Origin: [Leptolyngbya] sp. JSC-1
Lineage (GTDB): Bacteria > Cyanobacteriota > Cyanobacteriia > Elainellales > Elainellaceae
Reading direction: 5' to 3'
Length of the DNA: 26,106 nt
NCBI GenBank assembly: GCA_000733415.1
Contig: KL662191.1
Span: 2,081,534 to 2,107,639, forward strand
Shown here piece after piece: positions 16,695-23,256 of this stretch (within the stretch, counting starts at the first letter, position 1; every line of letters begins with the position of its first letter). The translations under genes and the position numbers were made by a program. The notes below the pieces were generated by a model. It did no database searches, was not told where the DNA came from, and saw only the letters and a program-made list of their open reading frames with translations.

Positions 16695-17225
16695 ATGAAC
16701 CTCCCAACCTGGATCACCGTCTCTCGTCTCCTCGGCGTTCCGCTGCTGCTCTACTTGCTCTATCAGCCTTCTGTCCAAGCACAGTGGATTGCATTAGCAG
16801 TGTTTTTGATCGCCGCCGGTACCGATTGGCTGGATGGCTATTTGGCACGCCGGCTGAACCAGGTGACTGATCTGGGCAAATTTCTAGATCCGCTGGTAGA
16901 CAAATTTTTGGTGCTGGCTCCGCTGATGGTGCTGATCGAATTGGGAGCGGTTCCTGCTTGGGGCGTGTTTCTGATTTTGGCACGTGAGCTAGCCATTGCC
17001 GGATGGCGAGTCAATCAAACCAAAATCTCTGGAGCTAACATCTGGGGCAAGCTCAAAACCGTCAGCCAGATTGTAGCGATCGCTCTGCTGATTGCGCCTT
17101 TGGGTGAGGCTTGGCAGTTACCGGCCATAGTCGCTTTCTGGGTGTCTGTCCTGCTGACGCTGGTTTCAGGTGCAATTTATTTACTACCTGCCAAGGGCCG
17201 ATCCGAAAACCTCGAAGGGGTATAG
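16695..17225 (+). CDS. pgsA: CDP-alcohol phosphatidyltransferase, phosphatidylglycerophosphate synthase
   Basis: The 176-residue integral membrane protein carries the full CDP-alcohol phosphotransferase signature D-x2-D-G-x2-A-R-x8-G-x3-D-x3-D, with D44, D47, G48, A51, R52, G61, D65 and D69. Several hydrophobic segments surround it. This family makes phosphatidylglycerophosphate from CDP-diacylglycerol and glycerol-3-phosphate, a precursor of phosphatidylglycerol, which photosynthetic membranes need. Length and motif suit PgsA, but other CDP-alcohol transferases share the signature. It follows the DUF3370 gene by 17 bp. It contains the first HIP1 octamer in the window (17076). Confidence 0.9.
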   Translation: MNLPTWITVSRLLGVPLLLYLLYQPSVQAQWIALAVFLIAAGTDWLDGYLARRLNQVTDLGKFLDPLVDKFLVLAPLMVLIELGAVPAWGVFLILARELAIAGWRVNQTKISGANIWGKLKTVSQIVAIALLIAPLGEAWQLPAIVAFWVSVLLTLVSGAIYLLPAKGRSENLEGV

Positions 17226-17426
17226 TGCAGCCTAATAGCTCGCTGAACCGAATATGCTGAATAGCATAGGGTGTTTGTGAGTGCCTATTTATCAGGTACG
17301 CAGCTCAGCAATTTCTGCCCCCCTAGCCCCCCAAATCTGGTGGGAACCAGATTGGAAGTCCCCCAGAATTGGGGGATTCAGGGGGCGAATGCGTAAGTTC
17401 TAATTTATTTCAAGGCAGTAACCGGT
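17226..17426. other. Spacer with palindromic repeat
   Basis: This 201-bp spacer contains no gene. It carries the G/C-rich palindromic element at 17317-17387. The AT-rich sequence just after it (about 17390-17426) precedes the Spo0M-like frame. Confidence 0.5.
17317..17387 (+). repeat. Cyanobacterial C/G-run palindromic extragenic repeat
   Basis: C runs on the left (CCCCCCTAGCCCCCC) and G runs on the right (GGGGGATTCAGGGGGC) fold into an imperfect outer stem. Inside are AATCTGGT/ACCAGATT (perfect 8 bp, loop GGGA) and CCCCCAGAATTGGGGG. I recognise this layout as a common extragenic palindrome of cyanobacteria. It lies just before a decayed gene cluster. Confidence 0.7.
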
Positions 17427-17927
17427 ATGTCCATATTCAAAAAAGTCTTAGCTAGTGTTGGAATTGGAGCGGCCAAGATAGATACATACTTGTATACAAC
17501 AGATACTATACCTGGTGCAACATTGAAAGGAGAGGTGTATGTTGTCGGTGGAGATGTCGCTCAAAATATTGAGCAAATTTATTTCTATGTTGTGACTAAG
17601 TACAAACGCGAAAGCAGGAATTCCTCCTTCCATTCCTATGAAGAGTGTAAATTGCTTAAACATCAAGTGACACAACGATTCACAATAAAGCCACAAGAAG
17701 AAAAGTTTATTCCAGTTGCTATTGAAATTCCCTACTAAACTCCTCTAACCTTGGGACAACAGGAAGTTTACATCCGCACTGGATTAGACATTGCATTTCG
17801 CACCACAACTCACTGTAATCGCTGCCCGAAATTGTCACCGTCATTCCCATGTGCTCCCGCCAGACCAAAGCAAGCACCAAACCTTGAAATGATTGTGAGC
17901 TTTTTGAGAATTTTGTTAATAGATTGA
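17427..17927 (+). pseudogene. Spo0M-like (sporulation-control family) gene, interrupted
   Basis: The first 103 codons (MSIFKKVLASVGIGAAKIDT...KFIPVAIEIPY) match the N-terminal half of Spo0M-like proteins, an arrestin-fold family also found outside spore formers. TAA at 17736-17738 then stops the frame exactly where the family has YDTP (Tyr-Asp-Thr-Pro). The same frame continues after the stop with TPLTLGQQEVYIRTGLDIA, still family-like. Beyond about 17800 it no longer resembles the family and ends at 17925-17927. So the gene has an in-frame stop and has lost its C-terminal half. The stop could be a substitution in an Asp codon; this is inference. Confidence 0.75.
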
Positions 17928-17970
17928 TACTCAGAGGCAGTGACAACAATTGCCTGCTCAATTAGTCCAG

Positions 17971-18276
17971 CTACCAAATCTTTGCCATGCGTAAGGTAAA
18001 CCCTGGCAACTCTGGATCACAACTCACTGCTTCAGGATCATCCAGAATTTCAGGTGCTTGGTTGGGACGATAGATATGGACAGTTTGGTTCTTTCGATCG
18101 ATTAGTAAACCCAGCAGTGTGCCATTGTCAATGTATTTCTGCATTTTGGCTTGTAAGCCACTCAGATCATCTGAACAATCGCCGGAAAGTTGACCGTTAG
18201 AGGGATACTTTCGGTTTGAATCAGGAGCGTGGTCATGGGAATAGCTCAACTTCATGCCGATTGTAGATGCTCTCAA
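17971..18276 (-). pseudogene. Uma2 family C-terminal fragment
   Basis: Only the last ~65 residues look real (DLSGLQAKMQKYIDNGTLLG... to the end near MAKIW). They match the C-terminal part of Uma2-type proteins (restriction-endonuclease-like fold, very common in cyanobacteria), including IDRKNQTVHIYRPNQAPEIL and SCDPELPGF. The first ~35 residues of the open frame do not fit the family. The N-terminal half of the protein is missing. A hairpin at 18291-18324 and transposase debris lie where the rest of the gene would be. Confidence 0.75.
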
Positions 18277-18290
18277 TTTTAGCCAAGGTT

Positions 18291-18328
18291 GGGCGATCGC
18301 GTAGCGTACAACGGACGATCGCCCTTTT
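18291..18328 (+). repeat. HIP1-based inverted repeat followed by TTTT
   Basis: GGGCGATCG (18291-18299) and CGATCGCCC (18316-18324) form a perfect 9-bp stem with a 16-nt loop holding GCGTAGCGTAC, followed by TTTT (18325-18328). It lies between the Uma2 and transposase fragments. It could act as a + strand terminator, or be an inserted small dispersed repeat. Confidence 0.55.
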
Positions 18329-18337
18329 CCGTTGTTT

Positions 18338-18609
18338 CAAGTGAATGGAATTGATCACGACATTAAGCGAGTCTCAGCCGATGGAACCTATGACAAACGC
18401 AAGTGGTACAACGAGATTTCAGTTCATGGGGGAAAGCCACGATTCCACCTCGCAAAGATGCAGTGATGTGGGACAACGACTTGGAAGGTGGGGAAGTTTA
18501 TTCACGCAATCAAGTGATTGAGCGGATTGCGGAGGTGGGACGGCAACAATGGAAGCAAGAGTGTAGTTATCACCGACGTTCTCTAGCAGAGACAGCGATT
18601 CTGACATAG
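18338..18609 (+). pseudogene. IS5-type transposase fragment (two frames)
   Basis: The first frame gives HDIKRVSADGTYDKRKWYNE and ISVHGGK, then stops being family-like. At about 18427-18436 one base is missing and the frame moves to GKATIPPRKDAVMWDNDLEG, SRNQVIERIAEVGRQQWKQE and YHRRSLAETAI, ending in a stop. The KATIPPRK and YHRRSLAET blocks are conserved in the C-terminal half of IS5-family DDE transposases. The upstream catalytic half and the last part after AET are missing. It is a dead remnant, not an active element. Confidence 0.85.
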
Positions 18610-18644
18610 AACTAGATCAGGATAGTAATTGCTCCTTCCGATCA

Positions 18645-19955
18645 TTACGCAAGCGAATCATGATTTGGTGCGGTATTTTCGACGTTTCGTAGCGATCGCA
18701 CTGCCCATCCACTACAGCCAATGATCAGTAGTCCGGTTGAGGTCATGACATACAGCAATGCCATCCCTGCACCTGCTCCTGTACCTACAATCGGGATCAA
18801 TAGGGAGGAAAGACTTCCATCTGCTTGCATCACAGGTTCAAACACACGATCGGCTAAAGGTCCAGCGATCAGGGTGGCGATCGCACTCACGACTTGCAAT
18901 ACCAACGAATTGGCTGCAAACACTCGTCCCTGAAGGTTAGGGGAAATTTGGGTCATCCAAATCGCCGTCTCGGAACTGCCCAGCAAGGGAAAGTTCAAGG
19001 AGGAACAGAACTGGGCTGGGAGCCAGATGAGCGGCGATCGCCCCAGCCCAAACACAGTTTTACTCAACCCCGCTCCTACAAATCCCAGCAACATGCCGTG
19101 AATACGCCGCCTGGGTCCACCCCACACGCTCAAAAGGATGCCGCCAGTCACGCCACCCAGTCCAGCGGCTGAGGCGATACTGCCCAACACTCTGGCATCG
19201 CCATCAGTACGAGCCAGAATCATCGGATTGTAGACAGCTCCTCCCAGATCGTGGAAAAAAATAAAGAGCAAGGATATTCCCAATAATGTCCGCAGGCTGG
19301 CGTGGCTCCAGATGTAGCGAAAGCCAAAGGTGACCTCGTGCCAGAAGGCAATGCTGGTAGCAACCCATCCCTTGGGCTGCTGACGGTCTTGCAGTGGGGG
19401 TTGCGGAATGTGAATGAAAAGGAGCGTGGCGATCGCCATAGTAAAAGTCGCCATGTCAAAGAGGGAAATGCCGACGAGTCCAATGATGGGATAGAGAATA
19501 CCCGCCAAAGCAGGCGCAAAAATTGAGGAACCATAATGCACCATAGAATCCATGCTATTGGCACGGGTGTAGTGCTGGGGTAGCACAATCAGGGTGAGTG
19601 AAGTGGAGTAGGCAAGGCGTTGAATTTGACCAAAACCGCCGTTGACTGCACTAATCAGATAAATGTGCCAGATTTGCAGATAACCAGCAACATACAGCAA
19701 GAAGATTGCGACTGTCGAAAGGGCGGCGATCGCATCTCCCAAAATCATCAGATGTTTGCGATTGAAACGATCGACAATAATTCCGGCAGCTAACGTAATG
19801 GGAATGCTCGGCAGTTGAGAGAAAAAGTCTGCCAATGCCAGTGCTGTGGCTGATCCAGTCAGTTCCCAAGCCCATAGAATGAGGGCAAAACTGGTCATTT
19901 TGCTGCCAATAGTGGAGACCAGTTGACCGAGCCAGATTATGATGAAAGTACGCAT
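18645..19955 (-). CDS. MFS transporter, EntS/siderophore-exporter type
   Basis: The 436-residue protein has the layout of a 12-helix major facilitator of the EntS/MFS_3-like group. It begins WLGQLVSTIGSKMTSFALILW and has the loop 2-3 motif IVDRFNRKHLMILGD. Members of this subfamily export small molecules, including siderophores, or drugs. Its place in the same stretch as a siderophore-type binding protein and TonB receptor suggests siderophore export, but no siderophore synthesis gene is in the window. It is transcribed away from the DUF29 gene (61 bp between starts). Several HIP1 sites lie in the coding sequence. Confidence 0.85.
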   Translation of the reverse strand: MRTFIIIWLGQLVSTIGSKMTSFALILWAWELTGSATALALADFFSQLPSIPITLAAGIIVDRFNRKHLMILGDAIAALSTVAIFLLYVAGYLQIWHIYLISAVNGGFGQIQRLAYSTSLTLIVLPQHYTRANSMDSMVHYGSSIFAPALAGILYPIIGLVGISLFDMATFTMAIATLLFIHIPQPPLQDRQQPKGWVATSIAFWHEVTFGFRYIWSHASLRTLLGISLLFIFFHDLGGAVYNPMILARTDGDARVLGSIASAAGLGGVTGGILLSVWGGPRRRIHGMLLGFVGAGLSKTVFGLGRSPLIWLPAQFCSSLNFPLLGSSETAIWMTQISPNLQGRVFAANSLVLQVVSAIATLIAGPLADRVFEPVMQADGSLSSLLIPIVGTGAGAGMALLYVMTSTGLLIIGCSGWAVRSLRNVENTAPNHDSLA

Positions 19956-20016
19956 AAAATTAATGCGAGGTGAATTTGAGGCTATACAACCCGATTACTG
20001 ATCAAAGGTGATAAAG

Positions 20017-20532
20017 ATGACTCAAGAGTTGCTCGATCTAAGACTCAGCATCGTTGAAGGGCGTTATGAAGATGCTTTGGAAATTGTGGATGAACTAGAG
20101 GAGATGAGCAAACAGTCCATCCTACGTAATATTGAGTCGTTCTTGATTCGGTTAATGGTGCATTTGATTAAAAATCAGGTAGAAGAACGACTGACAAATT
20201 CTTGGGCGGCTTCTATTTCAGATTCGATTTTGAGAATTCAAAAGTTGAATTTAAAGGCAAATAAAACGGCTTATTATGTCAACGCCGATGAGTGGTTGCC
20301 ATTACTGGAAGAAGCTCTAGAAGCGGCGATCGCCCCCGCTAGTATTGAGGTTTTAAGCGGCAAACTGACACCAATGTTGTTGAGCGAGAGAATTAATCGA
20401 GAGCAGGTCATTGCAACGGCTCAAACATTGTTAGATTTGACCTACCTCCACCCAGCTAAGGATCTCGCTAAAATTGTGACCAATCGACTGGTTGAGCTTC
20501 CAGGTGGACAAAGTTGGGCAGAGGGCAGCTAG
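20017..20532 (+). CDS. DUF29 family protein
   Basis: The 171-residue product resembles DUF29 proteins, which are numerous in cyanobacteria and have no known function. The mainly helical sequence LRNIESFLIRLMVHLIKNQVEERL followed by WAASISDSILRI is typical. An in-frame GTG at 20008 gives three more residues, but AAAGGTG before it looks like the Shine-Dalgarno for ATG 20017, which I chose. The gene converges on the full DUF1636 gene with a 6-bp gap between stops. Confidence 0.78.
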   Translation: MTQELLDLRLSIVEGRYEDALEIVDELEEMSKQSILRNIESFLIRLMVHLIKNQVEERLTNSWAASISDSILRIQKLNLKANKTAYYVNADEWLPLLEEALEAAIAPASIEVLSGKLTPMLLSERINREQVIATAQTLLDLTYLHPAKDLAKIVTNRLVELPGGQSWAEGS

Positions 20533-20538
20533 AAGGCT

Positions 20539-20952
20539 TTAGTCTTGGTTTTGTAATGATAGAAACGGTGGAATCTGAGCCACGATATCGGTTTTCAGCA
20601 CTTCCGGAAATCGCTTCCAGGGTAGGGAGCCGTCTTGACTATCGAGATACTGTTCACTCAGTTGCAATATTGCCTCAGCCGCATCGGTGCCTGGAACGTT
20701 TGCCAGGAAGTACGTGAATTTATTCGGACAACTTAAGGCGTTCGCGTAGCGTGTACCAAGCACAATCGCGCAAGGATGACTGCATGTCCATAGACATCCC
20801 ACAGGTTGAATGTCTAATTGCGATCGCCGTGACCATGTTTGGTGCAGAGTCAGTAGATGGTCAAATAATATTGCACCGTCATGGGGACGATCGGGCGGTT
20901 TAGGACGGGCAATATGGCAGGATTGACACACAAAAAGAATAGATTTTGACAT
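20539..20952 (-). CDS. DUF1636 family protein (full copy, with insertion)
   Basis: The 137-residue protein matches DUF1636: an N-terminal FVCQSCHIARP, a central cysteine cluster (VGCLWTCSHPC), the PNKFTYF segment and a C-terminal part with SDQ-like DSQDGSLPWKRFPEVLK and IPPF. The cysteines suggest metal binding; the role is unknown. Between CAI and CPNKFTY there is an extra VLGTRYANALS-type segment of about ten residues that the family does not need. Its DNA contains GCGTTCGCGTAGCGT, a common cyanobacterial small-repeat sequence, so it looks like an in-frame insertion. The start is ATG 20952, as in the truncated copy. Cyanobacterial DUF1636 genes often stand near iron/siderophore genes, as here. 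Confidence 0.78.
   Translation of the reverse strand: MSKSILFVCQSCHIARPKPPDRPHDGAILFDHLLTLHQTWSRRSQLDIQPVGCLWTCSHPCAIVLGTRYANALSCPNKFTYFLANVPGTDAAEAILQLSEQYLDSQDGSLPWKRFPEVLKTDIVAQIPPFLSLQNQD
20733..20760. repeat. In-frame small dispersed repeat in the DUF1636 gene
   Basis: The segment carries GCGTTCGCGTAGCGT (20738-20752), a palindrome-like short repeat of the kind scattered in cyanobacterial genomes. A related GCGTAGCGTAC occurs at 18299-18309 in an intergenic hairpin. Its translation adds about ten residues to the DUF1636 product without breaking the frame. Confidence 0.55.
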
Positions 20953-21087
20953 TACGCTCCTTCCATTTCTCTTCATTAATTTGATCGTTGAGCAGGTTGT
21001 TTAGGATGTCTATGTACGTCCAGATTCTGACTGGGTTAAAATTTGAGAAAGCCTTGATTCGGCAGTTGTTTCGGAGGACATGAGGGT

Positions 21088-21300
21088 ATGACCGATCGCC
21101 GGGTTGCAGAGATGACGCTTGAGACACTCAAAGCGTTTGTGACTGAGATTGTGGATGAGCAGCTAAATCTTAAGCAGCAGTTGAGGCAAAATGGACGTTC
21201 TGTAGAGGAAGCCTTAGCTGCAATGGATCGCATTCGTTGGACACCGCCGCCTGATTCACCGACAACATTGGAACTGCTGCGAGAGGATCGCGAACGGTAA
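21088..21300 (+). CDS. Antitoxin-type small protein (VapB-like partner of a PIN toxin)
   Basis: The 70-residue product is small, charged and probably helical, and ends four bases into the reading of the PIN gene: its TAA (21298-21300) shares one base with the ATG at 21300. That overlap, plus the PIN domain next to it, is the main reason for the antitoxin call. The sequence (LEALKAFVTEIV-like LETLKAFVTEIVDEQ, then DRIRWTPPPDSP) is close to small antitoxin-like proteins common in cyanobacteria, but I do not recognise a DNA-binding motif. A GAGGG Shine-Dalgarno precedes ATG 21088. Confidence 0.65.
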   Translation: MTDRRVAEMTLETLKAFVTEIVDEQLNLKQQLRQNGRSVEEALAAMDRIRWTPPPDSPTTLELLREDRER

Positions 21301-21731
21301 TGACAGCTTATGTTGTAGATGCTAGTGTAGTCATTCAATATGCGATCGCTCAAGCTCAAACCGCAGAAGCCAGAAGATTGGTGGCTCAGATGTATGGAGG
21401 AGACATGCTGCATATTCCTGAATTTTGTTTTTTGGAATGTGCGAATGTCCTTTGGAAGCAGGTTCGGTTTCATGGGTTGTCTCAACTCAATGCAGAGCAA
21501 ATTATTCAAGAGTTATTGCGTCTCCCCTTTCAAATTGAATCGGTTAGTCAGCTTTTACCAAATGCATTAGAAATTGGTTTAGCGTATCAGCTTGCAGTGT
21601 ATGACTCGCTGTATATTGCTCTGGCACAAGCTCTGGAGTTACCGTTGATTACGGTGGACGATCGCCAATCTGTTGCAGCAACAGCAAGGGGGCTTGTGGT
21701 AAAGCCAGTCGATGATTTTTCTGTTAGTTAA
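21300..21731 (+). CDS. PIN-domain ribonuclease toxin (VapC-like)
   Basis: The 143-residue protein carries the acidic PIN site: Asp7 in YVVDASVV, Glu46 in FLECANVL, Asp102 in AVYDSLYIALA and Asp120/121 in LITVDDRQ. VapC-type toxins are Mg-dependent RNases that cleave tRNA or other RNAs unless bound by their antitoxin. The one-base overlap with the upstream gene indicates coupled translation. The pair lies between the two DUF1636 copies, on the opposite strand. All four acidic positions are present, so the domain appears intact. Confidence 0.88.
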   Translation: MTAYVVDASVVIQYAIAQAQTAEARRLVAQMYGGDMLHIPEFCFLECANVLWKQVRFHGLSQLNAEQIIQELLRLPFQIESVSQLLPNALEIGLAYQLAVYDSLYIALAQALELPLITVDDRQSVAATARGLVVKPVDDFSVS

Positions 21732-21760
21732 TCCTCCGATTGCAACGCTAGAGTATAGAT

Positions 21761-21976
21761 TTAGTTGTGTCGCTTTAAGGGGCGGGCGATCGCACAAGGA
21801 TGACGGCATGTCCATAAACATTCCACTGCGCGAATGTCTAATTCCAATCGTCGTGACCAGATTTGATGCAAATTCGAGAGACGATCGAGTAATATCGCGC
21901 CGTCATGGGGACGATCGGGCGGTTTAGGACGGGCAATATGACAGGATTGACAAACAAAAAGGATATATTTTGACAT
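21761..21976 (-). pseudogene. DUF1636 N-terminal fragment (second copy)
   Basis: The first ~62 of 71 residues repeat the start of the full DUF1636 gene (FVCQSCHIARPKPPDRPHDG, then CLWTC-HPCAIA), and the DNA over about 210 bp is close to 20760-20952. After CAIA it departs from the family and stops after nine residues. The lost C-terminal half is where the PIN gene now ends. This copy sits next to the iron-binding lipoprotein gene, so it may mark the original DUF1636 position. Confidence 0.8.
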
Positions 21977-22054
21977 GGCTTGTGAAATGTAGATATTAAT
22001 AATGGAATGTTAGTTGACTTGTAGACTCTACCCTATTTAGAAGATTAACTTGAA

Positions 22055-23194
22055 TTAAGGAGAGCCTTGTTCTGACCGAGAGTTTGTTGCTCCCTCCAGA
22101 GAGAGAAGTAGAAGATCGGGAAGCCTTTCAAGAATAAGCTCATCCGTGATGGGTCCGCCAATATTGCTACCCCAAAGGTCACCGTTGACAAAATACACGC
22201 GCCCCTCGCGGGAAGTAGGTAAATTTCGCAAGATAGGGTGTTGTTCCCATTGTTGTTTGACAGCTTCTTGAGGATGGCTAAGGTTGTTGTTGCGATCCCG
22301 GGCATGGACAATGATAATGTCAGCATCGAGCTGTGATAAAGCTTCCACTGGAATTTGAGGGCTCCCTGTCGCCTGGTAGTCCTTTCTTTCGGGATATTGA
22401 TCCAGCAGCACCAATTGAAAACCGATTGCCTCTAGTAACTCAGCACTATCGCTGTCGTAGGAATAAACGTTGATAGGTTCAATTTTGAGAGAAAGAGCAA
22501 TGGGCAATACACGGGGATAGGTAGCCACGACAGGTGCAAGTTGTTCCTTAGCCTCGGTCAGTTTTTGATAATAGTTATCGATGACCTGCTGAGCTTGTTC
22601 TTCATAATTAAAGGCTTGAGCTAGAACCTGAAGACGGCGCGACCAGCCTTCCTTACCGACCCGGTTGTCTAGCACAAGGGTGGGAGCAATTTTTGATAAT
22701 TGCTCATATAAATTATGCCCATTTTCTACAACCACAATCAAATCAGGTTTAAGCAAAACCAGCTTTTCCAGGGAAGGGGTGAAGCGATCGCCTAAATTAA
22801 TTGGTTGCGTTGTTATTCGCTCACCCAGGTAAGGGATTTGCTGACTCGGATTGTCAAACTTATGGAGACGAGGATTGAGCAAGGTTTCCTCTGCATAGGC
22901 ATCTGGCTGTATCCCAAGGGAAAGCATGACATCTAATGCTCGTGGACTGAGAGCAGCTACCTTTTGAGGTTGACCACAGATGGTGGTTTCACCAGCTTCA
23001 TGTTTCACTAACCGACAGTTATCCGAAGCTGTGTTCTGGGATTGAAGCACCGGATTGGGGGACGTGTTTCCGTTACAAGCCACAACCAGAAGAACAGTGA
23101 ATGCTCCAAGGATGAGCCACCCAAACCAATGATGTCTCCACTCTTGAACTACCTCAGTCAATATTTGAATGTAAGATCCCTTCCTTCTTGTCAT
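22055..23194 (-). CDS. Iron-siderophore ABC transporter substrate-binding lipoprotein (FecB/FhuD type)
   Basis: Read from ATG 23194, the 379-residue protein has a basic start, a hydrophobic stretch and a lipobox ending LVVAC with Cys40, so it should be a lipoprotein facing the periplasm. The remainder matches the FecB/FhuD group: VAALSPRALDVMLSLGIQP, YLGERITTQPINLGDRF, KLVLLKPDLIVVVENGH and the C-terminal VYFVNGDLWGSN. Such proteins carry ferric siderophore from the outer-membrane receptor to an ABC importer, whose genes are not in the window. A longer GTG-start version (23269) would overlap the receptor gene. The gap of about 60 bp and common strand suggest transcription together with the receptor. 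Confidence 0.88.
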   Translation of the reverse strand: MTRRKGSYIQILTEVVQEWRHHWFGWLILGAFTVLLVVACNGNTSPNPVLQSQNTASDNCRLVKHEAGETTICGQPQKVAALSPRALDVMLSLGIQPDAYAEETLLNPRLHKFDNPSQQIPYLGERITTQPINLGDRFTPSLEKLVLLKPDLIVVVENGHNLYEQLSKIAPTLVLDNRVGKEGWSRRLQVLAQAFNYEEQAQQVIDNYYQKLTEAKEQLAPVVATYPRVLPIALSLKIEPINVYSYDSDSAELLEAIGFQLVLLDQYPERKDYQATGSPQIPVEALSQLDADIIIVHARDRNNNLSHPQEAVKQQWEQHPILRNLPTSREGRVYFVNGDLWGSNIGGPITDELILERLPDLLLLSLEGATNSRSEQGSP

Positions 23195-23256
23195 GGTTAA
23201 GTTAGAGCTTACGAGCCTAGGTGATCGGGTTTGCTCAATGTCTCTCAAATCCTCTA

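Noticed and set aside
17719..17961. 80-codon minus-strand open frame opposite the broken Spo0M-like gene
   Set aside because: It overlaps the family-like continuation on the + strand and shows no motif of its own.
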